Origin: Paracoccus sediminis
GTDB lineage: Bacteria; Pseudomonadota; Alphaproteobacteria; Rhodobacterales; Rhodobacteraceae
NCBI RefSeq assembly: GCF_900188295.1
Contig: NZ_FZNM01000004.1
Span: 62,001-126,000 of the forward strand
Direction of reading: 5' to 3'
Length of the DNA stretch: 64,000 nucleotides
Position numbers and translations under genes: made by a program. This document shows positions 48,311-57,312 of this stretch, piece after piece. Positions within the stretch are counted from its first letter, which is position 1; each line of letters begins with the position of its first letter. The notes beneath the pieces are model-generated. The model made no database searches. It was not told the DNA's origin and was given only the letters and a program-made list of their open reading frames with translations.

Positions 48311-49039
48311 TCACATCCCCTCGGGCTTGTTCTCGAACATGGACTGGCGGCGGCCGCGCAGCACGATGTCGAATTTGTAGGCCAGGTAATCCAGCGGCCG
48401 CGAATGGGCCATGTCCAGCGGCGCCACCAGCCGGTCAAGCTGCGAGCGGTCGCGAATGGTCGCCGCGATGGGGCACAGCGGGATTAGCGGATCGCCCTGG
48501 AAATACATCTGGGTAATCAGGCGCTGGCCGAAGCTGTGGCCGAACACGGACACGTGGATGTGCATGGGCCGCCAGTCGTTGCCCCGGTTGGGCCAGGGAT
48601 AGGCGCCGGGCCGGATCGTCAGGAACTGATAGCGGCCCTCATCGTCCGTCAGCGTCCGCCCGCAGCCGCCGAAATTCGGATCCAGCGGGGCCAGATAGCT
48701 GTCCTTCTTGTGGCGGTAACGCCCGCCCGCGTTGGCCTGCCAGATCTCGACCAGGGTGTTCGGGACGGGCCGGGCGTTTTCGTCCAGGACACGCCCGTGC
48801 ATCAGGATGCGTTCGCCCACGGCGGGGGCGGCGCCCTTGGTCCAGTTCAGGATCAGGTTGTTGTCCAGTGCGCCGAACGTCGAATGTCCGAAGGTCGGGC
48901 CGGTTTCCTCGGACGGGCCGGATTCCAGCGACAAGAGCGGCAGGTTCGGCGACCGCGCCACGGATGTCTTGTAGTCGGGATAATACGCAAGCGGGTGCGC
49001 CTCGCGGTTGCGGGGAATCAGCGGGCCAAGATCGGTCAT
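48311..49039 (-). CDS. pcaH: protocatechuate 3,4-dioxygenase beta subunit
   Basis: 242 residues. Catalytic subunit that opens the protocatechuate ring with O2. The non-heme Fe(III) ligands are visible: Tyr in NAGGRYRH, Tyr in RPGAYPW, and the two His in MHIHVSVFG. The stop of pcaC's neighbour overlaps by 4 bp, and pcaG follows immediately. Confidence 0.96.
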   Translation of the reverse strand: MTDLGPLIPRNREAHPLAYYPDYKTSVARSPNLPLLSLESGPSEETGPTFGHSTFGALDNNLILNWTKGAAPAVGERILMHGRVLDENARPVPNTLVEIWQANAGGRYRHKKDSYLAPLDPNFGGCGRTLTDDEGRYQFLTIRPGAYPWPNRGNDWRPMHIHVSVFGHSFGQRLITQMYFQGDPLIPLCPIAATIRDRSQLDRLVAPLDMAHSRPLDYLAYKFDIVLRGRRQSMFENKPEGM

Positions 49040-49419
49040 TCGGATGCCGCCTCCATCTCGGCATAGGTCTGCTTTGCCAGCTTGATGGCGTGGTTCGCGC
49101 GCGGCACGCCGGCATAGATGGCGACGTGCTGGAACGCCTCCATCACGTCGCGTTTTGACGCCCCGGTGCGGGCGGTGGCGCGGATGTGCATGGGAATTTC
49201 CTCGAAATTGCCGGTCGCGGCCAGCAGGGCCAGGGTCAGCATCGACCGTTCCCGCCGGGTGATCGCGTCCGACGACCAGACGGTGCCCCAGGCGGATTCA
49301 GTGATGAGATCCTGGAACGGGCGGTCGAGGTCGGTCTTGGCTGCCTCGGCGCGGTCCACATGGGCGTCGCCCAGAACCGCGCGGCGGGTCTGCATTCCTT
49401 GGGCGTGACGGTCGGTCAT
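49036..49419 (-). CDS. pcaC: 4-carboxymuconolactone decarboxylase
   Basis: 127 residues. CMD/AhpD-like helical fold. It decarboxylates 4-carboxymuconolactone to 3-oxoadipate enol-lactone. ESAWGTVWSSDAITRRERSM and EEIPMHIRATARTGASKRDVMEA are family stretches. Start overlaps the pcaD stop by 4 bp and the stop overlaps the pcaH start by 4 bp. Confidence 0.94.
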   Translation of the reverse strand: MTDRHAQGMQTRRAVLGDAHVDRAEAAKTDLDRPFQDLITESAWGTVWSSDAITRRERSMLTLALLAATGNFEEIPMHIRATARTGASKRDVMEAFQHVAIYAGVPRANHAIKLAKQTYAEMEAASE

Positions 49420-50201
49420 CGGGCGGTCCTTTCCAGGAAATCGGTCAGCAGTTTCGCGACGGCCTCGGGCTGTTCGACGCAGGGGATATGGCCTGCGTCC
49501 GCGATCAGGTGGAACGGCGCGCCGCACAGGTCGGCGGTGGCGCGGACCAGATCGGGGGGTGTCGATCCGTCCTGATCCCCCGCCATCGCCATCACGGGCA
49601 GGCGCAGCGCGCGGGTGCTGTTGGTCAGGTCGGCGCCCGCGATGGCCGCGCAGCATCCGGTATAGCCCGCGACCGTCGTGCGGGTCAGCATGTTGCGCCA
49701 CAGGGCGAATTCCGGGCTCGTGGCGCGAAAAGCGGGCGTGAACCAGCGTTCCAGGATCGGATCCGCCAGCGCATTCACCCCGTCCCGGTTGACCCGGTCG
49801 ATCCGATCCTGCCACATCTCGGCCGTGCCGATCTGTGCCGCCGTGTCCATCAGTACCAGGGCGCGGACCAGATCGGGCCGTTTCGCCGCAAGGCCCTGGC
49901 CGATCAGCCCGCCGATGGACAGGCCGACGAAGGTGATGTCCGACAGGGCAAGGCCCTCGCACACGGCCTTGGCATCGGCGACCAACCGGTCGATGGAATA
50001 AGGGGCGGGCGTGGCGTCGGACAGGCCATGGCCGCGCTTGTCGAACCGTACGATCCTCAGCCCCATGGGCAACAGTGGCAAGATTGCGTCCCAGACCCGC
50101 AGGTCGGTGCCCAGCGAATTGGCGAACATCACCACGCGGCCGTCGCGCGGGCCTTTGTCGAGGACGTGGATGGTGATGTCGGATGCGGAAATCGTTTTCA
50201 T
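49416..50201 (-). CDS. pcaD: 3-oxoadipate enol-lactonase
   Basis: 261 residues from ATG 50201. Alpha/beta hydrolase: nucleophile elbow GLSIGGLIGQ (Ser near residue 93), FANSLGTDLRVWDAILP for the oxyanion hole, and catalytic His in AGHIPCVEQPE. It opens the enol-lactone to 3-oxoadipate. First gene of the leftward pcaDCHGB operon, divergent from pcaQ across an 88-base gap with a PcaQ-type site. Confidence 0.94.
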   Translation of the reverse strand: MKTISASDITIHVLDKGPRDGRVVMFANSLGTDLRVWDAILPLLPMGLRIVRFDKRGHGLSDATPAPYSIDRLVADAKAVCEGLALSDITFVGLSIGGLIGQGLAAKRPDLVRALVLMDTAAQIGTAEMWQDRIDRVNRDGVNALADPILERWFTPAFRATSPEFALWRNMLTRTTVAGYTGCCAAIAGADLTNSTRALRLPVMAMAGDQDGSTPPDLVRATADLCGAPFHLIADAGHIPCVEQPEAVAKLLTDFLERTAR

Positions 50202-50271
50202 GATCGTCCCCCTCGGCTTGATTATGCCATGACATGTTCGGCGATGAAAATTATAATGACGCAAACGGATC

Positions 50272-50287
50272 ATAACCCTGTGGTTAT
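50272..50287. promoter_or_regulatory. PcaQ-binding site
   Basis: ATAACC (50272-50277), four bases, GGTTAT (50282-50287): a perfect inverted repeat matching the ATAACC-N4-GGTTAA site described for PcaQ in rhizobia and Agrobacterium. It lies 71 bases upstream of pcaD and ends two bases before the pcaQ start codon, so it can activate pcaD and repress pcaQ. Confidence 0.85.
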
Positions 50288-50289
50288 CC

Positions 50290-51192
50290 ATGCTGCACAA
50301 TCATCTGCGCCTGCGCCACCTGCGCTGCTTTCTGGAAACCGCGCGCCTTGGCAGCCTGACGGCGGCGGGCGACGCGCTGCACGTCAGCCAGCCCGCCGCC
50401 TCCAAGACCCTCCGCGAGCTTGAGGAGATCCTGGGGGTCCGCCTGTTTGATCGTTCCGGGCGCAAGCTGGTCCTGACGCCTGCGGGCCGCGTCTATCAGA
50501 CCCATGCGGGGGCGGCCCTGGCCGATCTGGAACGGGCGCAGAACCTGGTCCTGTCGCCGCCGCCGGAACGCCCGCGCCTGTCTGTGGGCGTGCTGCCCAC
50601 GGCGGCGACCGGGCTGGTGCCGCGCGCCGCGCTGGCGTTCCGGGAAACCCGGCCCGATGTGCTGCTGGACGTGATGACCGGCCCGAACTGGCTGCTGCTG
50701 TCGCTGCTGCGCGAAGGGCAGCTGGATCTGGTCGTGGGCCGGATGCCGCCCGCAGGCCATACCGAGGGGCTGGGATTCCGCCGCCTGTATTGGGAACGGG
50801 TCGTTCCGGTGGTGCGCGCGGGCCACCCGCTGTTGGGCCGAGATTGGGATTACGGCGATCTGGCCCGTCATCCGCTGATGCTGCCGCCCGCCGGGGCGCT
50901 GATCGCGGGGTCGGTGCGGACCTGGCTGCATTCGGTCGGGCTGACCGATCCCCAGCCCGCCTATGAAAACGTCTCGCTGGCCTTCGGGCGCGAAGTCGTG
51001 ATCCGCTCGGATACCGTATGGTTCATATCCGAAGGCGTGGTTCGCCCCGAAATCGAGGCGGGCGCCCTTGTGATCCTGCCGATCCGCAACGAACTGCTGG
51101 GCGGCCCGGTGGGGATATCCCTGCGCGACGGGGACGAGCCGCGTCCCGAAGCCCAGGCCCTGATCGCCGCGCTGGAGGCTGCCGCCGCCTGA
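50290..51192 (+). CDS. pcaQ: LysR-family regulator of protocatechuate catabolism
   Basis: 300 residues. Winged helix at residues ~6-65 (LRCFLETARLGSLTAAGDALHVSQPAASKTLRELEEILGVRLFDR), then an effector domain. Divergent from pcaD with a PcaQ box between; the family responds to 4-carboxymuconolactone. The start lies two bases after the box and has no clear ribosome-binding site of its own, so the message may be leaderless or nearly so. Confidence 0.92.
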   Translation: MLHNHLRLRHLRCFLETARLGSLTAAGDALHVSQPAASKTLRELEEILGVRLFDRSGRKLVLTPAGRVYQTHAGAALADLERAQNLVLSPPPERPRLSVGVLPTAATGLVPRAALAFRETRPDVLLDVMTGPNWLLLSLLREGQLDLVVGRMPPAGHTEGLGFRRLYWERVVPVVRAGHPLLGRDWDYGDLARHPLMLPPAGALIAGSVRTWLHSVGLTDPQPAYENVSLAFGREVVIRSDTVWFISEGVVRPEIEAGALVILPIRNELLGGPVGISLRDGDEPRPEAQALIAALEAAAA

Positions 51193-51251
51193 TCCGCCCC
51201 AATCGTGGGACGGCCGCCGGCCTTGATAAATGTCATCGCGGCCCGTCGCTG

Positions 51252-51276
51252 GGAACGGACCGGCGCCTGCGCGGTT
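51252..51276 (+). promoter_or_regulatory. probable EcfG-type promoter of the YciE-like gene
   Basis: GGAAC (51252-51256), 16 bases, GGTT (51273-51276): one mismatch to the EcfG consensus GGAAC-N16/17-CGTT. It lies about 60 bases before the ferritin-like stress gene, a class often under this sigma factor. Confidence 0.5.
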
Positions 51277-51337
51277 GATGGGCGTGCCTTGCCGCCACCC
51301 GTCGCGGCGGGCCGGACGACAAATGAGGAGAGTTCCG

Positions 51338-51829
51338 ATGGCCGACAAGACGCTGGACACGCTGTTTCACGAAACGCTGAAGGACATCTATTACGCCGAA
51401 CGAAAGATCACCGGTGCCCTGCGCAAGATGGCCCGCGCCGCGCAGAACGAGAACCTGAAGGCGGCCTTCAAGATGCATGAGGAGGAAACCCAGGGCCAGA
51501 TCGAACGCCTGACCCAGGTGTTCGAGCTGATCGGCAAGCGTCCGCGCGGCAAGACCTGCGACGCCATCGAAGGAATCATCGCCGAAGGCGAGGACGTCAT
51601 CGACGAATTCAAGGGCAGCCCCGCCCTGGACGCAGGCCTTCTGGCGGCAGCCCAGGCGGTCGAGCATTACGAGATCAGCCGCTATGGAACGCTGAAGGCG
51701 TGGGCACAGGTACTGGGCATGAACGAAGCGGCCTCGCTTCTGGACCAGACGCTGCAAGAGGAAACGGCGACCGACGAAAAGCTGACGAGCCTTGCCGAAA
51801 CGGTCGTCAACGCCGCCGCGACCGCCTGA
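51338..51829 (+). CDS. YciE/DUF892 ferritin-like protein
   Basis: 163 residues from ATG 51338, behind GAGGAG. Four-helix ferritin-like fold: TLFHETLKDIYYAERKITGALRKMA (Glu and iron-site residues), HEEETQGQIERL, and EHYEISRYGTL with late EEETATDEKL. The YciE group is linked to stress and may bind iron. Preceded by an EcfG-type promoter and followed by a strong hairpin. Confidence 0.88.
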   Translation: MADKTLDTLFHETLKDIYYAERKITGALRKMARAAQNENLKAAFKMHEEETQGQIERLTQVFELIGKRPRGKTCDAIEGIIAEGEDVIDEFKGSPALDAGLLAAAQAVEHYEISRYGTLKAWAQVLGMNEAASLLDQTLQEETATDEKLTSLAETVVNAAATA

Positions 51830-51849
51830 CCGTTTCCCGATCCCGCCAA

Positions 51850-51881
51850 GGCACGGCGGCCCCCGGAAGGGCCGCCGTGCC
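51850..51881. terminator. bidirectional terminator-like hairpin between YciE-like and STAND genes
   Basis: GGCACGGCGGCCC (51850-51862) and GGGCCGCCGTGCC (51869-51881) form a perfect 13-bp stem with a 6-base loop in the 58-base convergent gap. No T-run on either side. Confidence 0.7.
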
Positions 51882-51887
51882 GTCCGT

Positions 51888-54800
51888 TCAGAACGCGGCC
51901 TTTGTCATGTTGAACCAATTGGTGTCCTGTGGCGGCGCCGTGCTGTAGCGCCAGGGGAGGGGGCGGTTGCGGATCTCGGGCGGGGGCAGGGTGCCGCGCT
52001 TGGCGTCCAGTTCCGCCGCCAGCAGATCAGTGGCCAATGCCATCGTCGCGTATCGCTGATCCGGCCCGCGCGATGTGGCGATCATCGACAGGGCGTTCAC
52101 CGCCCCGTCGCCCGGCATTTCCAGGTCGCCCAGGATTTCGCGGGCACGCAGGTCCGAGGTCGCGGCCGCCGCGCTGCCCGGTCCCGACTGGCGGCGCAAT
52201 TCGTCGGGCAGGGTGACATAGGCGCCCGTCACCCGCAGCGCGGTTGCCAGAAGCTGCGGGTTGCGCATCCCCAGTTCGGCGGCCAGTTCCCGCATCAGCC
52301 CCGGCGCGTCATACAGGGCCGTGACGCCTATCCGGTCGATGATGCCTTCGGCTTCGGCCACCAGAGCGACGGGGTCATAGCCAGGGGGCGGGATCGCGTT
52401 TCTGTGCAGACGCAGCAGGCCCGCGATGGCGCGCAGCCGCGCCAGATCATTGTGGGTCAGGGTGGCGATGCGGTATGCTTCGGCGGCGGCATGGCGGATG
52501 GCGGCGCGGTCCTGTTCCGGGACCGGCACACCGACGCCGGGCGATGCCTCGGATCCGCGGGCTGTTCCCCGCCGTTTCCTGATCCAGACCCAGACGGCGC
52601 CCATCAGGAACAGTGCGCCAAGCACGGCGAACAGGCCGATGCGGTTTTCGGCCAGGGCGTCGATCGGCGGTTCGACGGACCGCCGGATCGCGGTGTCCAT
52701 GTCCGTGATCGGACCGGTATTCGGGGTCAGGATGGCGGGGGGCGGGAGAATGCCTGGCCGTGACAAGCTGCCCGGTGCGCCGATGGCCTCGGGCAGCCGC
52801 ATGGTCGCCCTGGGCCGGACCAGGAAATAGGCGCCGGCCGAAAGCAGGACCAGCACGGCGAACAACAGTCCCATCAGCCGGATCGGTGTCCTGGACGGCG
52901 ATCCCGTGGCCTCTGTCGGGGATGCGCGGGTCGGAACCTGCCGGTCCGGCGTCTTGCCAAGGGGTCGGGGCGCGGCCGGGGATGGCGCCTGTCCGGCGCG
53001 ATCAATGGGGGGTGCCGCGACCGATCCGGCATTTCGGCCCATCCGCTCGTATACCATGCCCTCCAGCAGGCGCAGGTTCACGACCAGCAGGCGGTCGCCT
53101 GCGGCCTCGGCGCTGACCAGTCCCTTGGCGATGGTCTCCAACGCGCTTGACGGTTGGTCCAGCATGGTCAGCGCCTCGGCCTCGGTCAGATAAAGAAGCG
53201 ATCCCTGCTGGCGGGCGGTCCGCTGGTTCAGGACCGACAGGGCTTCTTCGGGCAGATCGTCGCGCAGCAGGGCGCGGGCGGTCTGTTCGGCATTCACCTC
53301 CCATTGTTGCTGGTCGGCCGCGTCCCGCAAGCCGGTGCGCAGATCCATGCGCAGGCGGTTGGCCAGATAGATTTGCGCAAGCGGCGGCAGTTCATCGACC
53401 GAGCGGACCAGATACGGCTCGACCCCGGTTTCCCAGCGGGCATCGATCCGGGCGTTTTCGGCGCCGCTGGACAGCAGATGATAGATTTCTTCGGCCCGCG
53501 CGACCGCCCCGGTCTGGGTGCTGTAATAGGCGATGGCGGCGGCGTCGATCCGCGCCGCCAGTTCCGGCTGGTCGGCCCGCAGATCGGCCAGGATGACCCG
53601 GCGCACGTCCTCTCGGTACCGCAGGGCGCCGGTTCCGGGTTCGGGTTCGGCCAGCGCGACCTCGGCCGCGAACAGGTCGAACAGGCGGGCGGCCTCGGCA
53701 TCGTCAGGAACGGACACGCCGCAGGGTTCGGCCAGGACATGGCGCAGCACGTCCGGGGTGATGCGGCGCAGGATCAGGCCCGGATAGGCCAGTCGCCGCA
53801 CCTCGGCATCGCGGATGTGTCCCAGCACTCGTCCGTAAAGCTGGGCCTGGACCTTTTCGGTTCGGATCTGGCCGATCAAACGGGCCAGGTCGGCGTCGCG
53901 GCGGAACGCGTCGGCGCCTTCGGCCGCCAGGATCTTTCCGGCCAGATGCGTCGCCAGCGGATTGCCCCGCGCCACGTCGAAGACCTGGTCCGCAAGATCA
54001 TCGGGCAAACGCCCGTGCCCCGCGACCTTTTCCAGAACCGCCCGCGCCGATGTTCGATCAAGCGCGCCAAGCGTCAGCGTGTGCCGCGGTGCTGAATCCT
54101 CGTCCACCCGGCCTGCGATGATGACGGAAAGGCGCGGGTTCCCCGAGCGGAGTGTTTCCACCAGTTGCATCAGCCGGTTGACCGCGCTGGGACCGGTGCT
54201 CTGGGCTTCCTCGAAGGTGTCGATGACCAGCAGGACGGGCTGGTCGCCGGGGATCAGTCCAACGATTTCGCGGGCGATGTCGCTGACGGCGGTCCATTCC
54301 ACGGTGCCGCCCGACACCGATTCCAGAACCCCCACGGACCGGCTTCTCCGCTGAAGCGAGGCAACGTAGTCGCGCATCTGGTCCAGCCGGGGATTGAGAT
54401 CGGGATGCTGGATGCGCAACTGCCGCCCGGCTTCTTGCAAAAGCGTAAAGGGGTCGTCGATCACCAGTTGCGGATCGTCCAGGTTCAACAGCATGACCGT
54501 CGGCGGATCCGGGCTGTGTTCGACGGCGTCCAGAATGAACTTTGCCAGAACCGTCGATTTCCCCACGCCGCCCGGACCTTGCAGCATCAGCACCGATCCT
54601 TCGGGGGCCAGTTTCAGATGAGTCGCGATCTGGGCCAGCACGTCCTCGCGTCCGGCGAAATGTTCGCCCACCAGACGGCGCAGCGGCATCAGCAGACGCG
54701 CGCGCGACAGCCGTTCCGCCACCTGCGCTGCGGAGGGCAGGCCGTCCAGGATGCCATCGACCCAGCCCAACGCCTCGTCCACGGCCGCCAGCGCGACGGG

Positions 54801-55187
54801 ATCGGTCGCGTCCAGCAGCGGCCCGACGGCGTCGGGCCCATCCAGCAGGGCTTGGAACGCCCGCTGCGTGGGATGATCGGGCGCCGGGTTTTGCGCAAGC
54901 TGCGCCCGCATCGCCGCGCGGGTGCCCAGGCGCGCCAGCGTCTGCCTGCGCATCGCGAAATGCAGCCGCCGCGCATGGGGGCTGGCCCGGCTGGGGGTCG
55001 AGGCATCGAGAAGGTCCACCATCGCGGGGGACAGGGGCGACATCGTTTCGCCCTGCGCCTTCAGCGTCAACGGTTCGAAATGCGTCAGGACCGCCGCCGC
55101 CGCGATCCAGGGACCGGCCCCGCCGCCCGAGGGTTCGGGCGCGTCTTCGAAGGCGGGTTCCGACAGGGCCTGGGGCAGATCGGTCAT
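51888..55187 (-). CDS. STAND-type P-loop NTPase with two membrane segments (conflict-system core candidate)
   Basis: 1099 residues. After ~175 residues of unknown fold comes HFAGREDVL (177-184), the usual lead-in to STAND NTPases, then P-loop GPGGVGKST (204-212), Walker B LLVIDTFEEAQ (319-329), RLSVIIAGR (352-360) and ARGNPLATHLAG (406-417, the winged-helix-side motif). Residues ~440-715 are helical repeats. TM helices at about 769-790 and 850-869 flank a Pro-rich ~60-residue periplasmic loop; a ~230-residue helical tail follows. No HTH, so it is not a MalT/LuxR regulator. Translationally coupled (4-bp overlap) to the EAD1-NTPase gene upstream. Specific function unknown. Confidence 0.82.
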   Translation of the reverse strand: MTDLPQALSEPAFEDAPEPSGGGAGPWIAAAAVLTHFEPLTLKAQGETMSPLSPAMVDLLDASTPSRASPHARRLHFAMRRQTLARLGTRAAMRAQLAQNPAPDHPTQRAFQALLDGPDAVGPLLDATDPVALAAVDEALGWVDGILDGLPSAAQVAERLSRARLLMPLRRLVGEHFAGREDVLAQIATHLKLAPEGSVLMLQGPGGVGKSTVLAKFILDAVEHSPDPPTVMLLNLDDPQLVIDDPFTLLQEAGRQLRIQHPDLNPRLDQMRDYVASLQRRSRSVGVLESVSGGTVEWTAVSDIAREIVGLIPGDQPVLLVIDTFEEAQSTGPSAVNRLMQLVETLRSGNPRLSVIIAGRVDEDSAPRHTLTLGALDRTSARAVLEKVAGHGRLPDDLADQVFDVARGNPLATHLAGKILAAEGADAFRRDADLARLIGQIRTEKVQAQLYGRVLGHIRDAEVRRLAYPGLILRRITPDVLRHVLAEPCGVSVPDDAEAARLFDLFAAEVALAEPEPGTGALRYREDVRRVILADLRADQPELAARIDAAAIAYYSTQTGAVARAEEIYHLLSSGAENARIDARWETGVEPYLVRSVDELPPLAQIYLANRLRMDLRTGLRDAADQQQWEVNAEQTARALLRDDLPEEALSVLNQRTARQQGSLLYLTEAEALTMLDQPSSALETIAKGLVSAEAAGDRLLVVNLRLLEGMVYERMGRNAGSVAAPPIDRAGQAPSPAAPRPLGKTPDRQVPTRASPTEATGSPSRTPIRLMGLLFAVLVLLSAGAYFLVRPRATMRLPEAIGAPGSLSRPGILPPPAILTPNTGPITDMDTAIRRSVEPPIDALAENRIGLFAVLGALFLMGAVWVWIRKRRGTARGSEASPGVGVPVPEQDRAAIRHAAAEAYRIATLTHNDLARLRAIAGLLRLHRNAIPPPGYDPVALVAEAEGIIDRIGVTALYDAPGLMRELAAELGMRNPQLLATALRVTGAYVTLPDELRRQSGPGSAAAATSDLRAREILGDLEMPGDGAVNALSMIATSRGPDQRYATMALATDLLAAELDAKRGTLPPPEIRNRPLPWRYSTAPPQDTNWFNMTKAAF

Positions 55188-56233
55188 GGTGCTGCCTGCT
55201 TGGCCTTCAGCGCGTCCCTGGCGACTTTCTGAATGCGCCTAGTCAACATCTGGGCGCGTTCCAGGGGATCAGGCACCGTGTCCCAGCCATCATAGCATTC
55301 GTCCACAAGCTGGTCGGTCGAGGTCTTGCCGACCGGCATGGCGAACTGGGCCACCAGCTCGTCCAAATAACCCTTCAGGTCGTCGCGGTCAAAGCGGAGG
55401 ACGTTCTGCGTATCGGCGCGGCCAGGGGGCACGCCCGCGATATCCTTGTCCCAGGCCAGCAGGAACAGCCGGACCCGGTCGGGCTGGCCGTTGCCGACGA
55501 TCTGGGCCAGCCCGCTCATCAGCATTCGGACGCTGTCGTCGATCTTCGGGCTGTCGAATCCGTCGAAGATCAGCCACCAGTCCTTGTCCAGAACCTGATC
55601 CTGCGCCTTGAACCATCGGACCATGCGCGTGACGGCGGTCGAATCCTGAGGTGCGTCGGCCAGGGTCGGGGGCGGTTCCAGCCGCATCGCCTCGGCCAGT
55701 TCCAGGATCAGGTCGCGGGCCGTGGTCGTGGCCTCGATCGACAAGGGCCAGAAGACGCCGGCGCTCGTGCGCCGCCCCACATGGTTTATCAGGTTCTGGC
55801 TGTAGGTCTTGCCGCTGGCGCGTTCGCCGGTGATCTGAAGAACCCTGGGTCCATTGGGCTGGGTCATCATCAGCAGCATGTGGCGCAGCGCCTGCTGGTT
55901 CACGAACGGGGCGCCGTCCAGCAACAGTTCCATGTGCGGCTTGACGCTGGGAGGGGGGCGCAGGCGCATGAAGCCGTCTATGACCGCAATCAGGTCGGGA
56001 TTGACATGAGGCGCGGCGCGCAGGCCGTCCAGCAAGTCCCCGATCCAGCCCTGAGCATTGGCGGCCAGCACAAGCTGGGGGTATTCGGTCAGCAGGGTGC
56101 CGGACGGGACGACCCGGTACAAAGGTTTTCCGATCGGATCCTGCGACAGGATGATGTCCAATGTCGCCCTGTCCGGAAAGGCCTCGAGCAGACCCTTGTA
56201 CAACTGCTGTTCCTCGTACGAATTCAGCTTCAT
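55184..56233 (-). CDS. P-loop NTPase with N-terminal EAD1-like domain
   Basis: 349 residues. Residues 1-88 (EEQQLYKGLLEAFPDRATL..., QGWIGDLLDGLRAAPHVNPDL) match the pattern of effector-associated domain 1: a small helical adaptor that pairs with the same domain on an NTPase or effector. Then a P-loop GERASGKT (136-143) and Walker B WWLIFDGFDS (219-228), and a helical C terminus. The protease encoded just upstream has a matching N domain, which suggests like-with-like assembly. Both flanking genes overlap by 4 bp. EAD1 assignment is from memory of the family, not a search. Confidence 0.78.
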   Translation of the reverse strand: MKLNSYEEQQLYKGLLEAFPDRATLDIILSQDPIGKPLYRVVPSGTLLTEYPQLVLAANAQGWIGDLLDGLRAAPHVNPDLIAVIDGFMRLRPPPSVKPHMELLLDGAPFVNQQALRHMLLMMTQPNGPRVLQITGERASGKTYSQNLINHVGRRTSAGVFWPLSIEATTTARDLILELAEAMRLEPPPTLADAPQDSTAVTRMVRWFKAQDQVLDKDWWLIFDGFDSPKIDDSVRMLMSGLAQIVGNGQPDRVRLFLLAWDKDIAGVPPGRADTQNVLRFDRDDLKGYLDELVAQFAMPVGKTSTDQLVDECYDGWDTVPDPLERAQMLTRRIQKVARDALKAKQAAP

Positions 56234-57312
56234 GGCGTTTTCGTCCAGAACGGGTCGATTTTGTCCTGCAACCAGGCGACGATCCGCGCCATGGGCACGG
56301 CCTGGTTGAAGCGGGCGGTGCGGAATTCGTTCGGGTCGCCCCCGTGATGCAGTCCGATCAGGTCAAGCTGGCCGTTCAGCACGGGCGAACCGGACGATCC
56401 GTCCTCGGTCATGACATCGTGGCGCCAGCGCAGTCCGTCGCCATGCAGCGTGGTCAGGCGCCCGATGCCCAGCTTCAGCGGCGATCCCTTGGGATGTTGC
56501 AGGATCAGCAGGTCGTCGTCGGGCTTGGCGGTCAGGGCCGGATCGATACCCATCCATCCGCGCGGGGGATTGTCCGGGCCTTCGACCCCCTGGCGCGGCT
56601 CGTTCCCCACGGGGCGGGACAGGCGGATCAGCGCGAAGTCCAGGTTGTCGGGCGCCGGGATGTCGGTGTCGTTCAGGCTGACGTCGGCCGGGTCGGCCGG
56701 GCGAGAATTGACAAGCCAATCCGGGGCGGACGGCACAACGGTCCCCGCGCGCACCGTGATCCCCGCCGCATCGGTCAGATAATCGAACCGGCAGGTCACG
56801 ATCCGGTCCCCAGGGATTGTCTGGACGACATGGTGGTTGGTCATCACCAGATCGGGGCCGACCAGAAACCCCGTTCCCCAGGCGACGGGCGGCGATCCAT
56901 CGACCTCGATCCGGCAGGTCTGCCCTTCCAGTGCGGACAGCCGTTCGCGGAACTGCGCGATGTTGATGAAATCGTTGTTCAGCCGGACCAGACGTTGCAG
57001 CGCCTGGTCATTCGCGCGCGGCAGGATCGTAGCCTTCGGGGCAGGCGGCACGCTGGTCAGCCCGCCGTCCAGGATCAGCCGGGCCAGGTCGGGATTGCCC
57101 GGCACCGTTTCATGCGCGGCGCGGGCCAGGGCGTCCAGCCAGCCCTCGGCATTCACCTGGACGATGATGTTCCAGTATTCGACGTCAAGCGGGGCGGGCG
57201 CTGCCAGGGCCGCATAGTTGCGGTCGAACCGCAGCCCCAGCATCATCGCCATCCGTTCCCTGAGTGGAAATGCGGATTGAAGCGCCTTGTGCAGTCCGCC
57301 CTTGTTCATCAT
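56230..57312 (-). CDS. trypsin-like serine protease with N-terminal EAD1-like domain
   Basis: 360 residues from the first of two adjacent ATGs (57312); a GTG at 57354 is possible and neither has a clear ribosome-binding site. Residues 1-85 (LHKALQSAFPLRERM..., NAEGWLDALARAAHETVPGNPDL) align by eye with the N domain of the next protein. Residues ~125-350 are a trypsin-like protease with a full triad: H161 (TNHHVV), D225 (NLDFALIRL) and S307 (GSSGSPV). No signal peptide, so it should act in the cytoplasm as an effector switched on by the NTPases. First gene of the three-gene operon. Confidence 0.82.
   Translation of the reverse strand: MMNKGGLHKALQSAFPLRERMAMMLGLRFDRNYAALAAPAPLDVEYWNIIVQVNAEGWLDALARAAHETVPGNPDLARLILDGGLTSVPPAPKATILPRANDQALQRLVRLNNDFINIAQFRERLSALEGQTCRIEVDGSPPVAWGTGFLVGPDLVMTNHHVVQTIPGDRIVTCRFDYLTDAAGITVRAGTVVPSAPDWLVNSRPADPADVSLNDTDIPAPDNLDFALIRLSRPVGNEPRQGVEGPDNPPRGWMGIDPALTAKPDDDLLILQHPKGSPLKLGIGRLTTLHGDGLRWRHDVMTEDGSSGSPVLNGQLDLIGLHHGGDPNEFRTARFNQAVPMARIVAWLQDKIDPFWTKTP

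Noticed and set aside
46729..48516. 595-codon plus-strand frame opposite pcaB and pcaG
   Set aside because: Spans two well-supported minus-strand genes and the gap between them; shadow composition.
51888..55187. STAND protein as a MalT/LuxR-type transcription activator
   Set aside because: No helix-turn-helix at either end, and two membrane helices near the C terminus.
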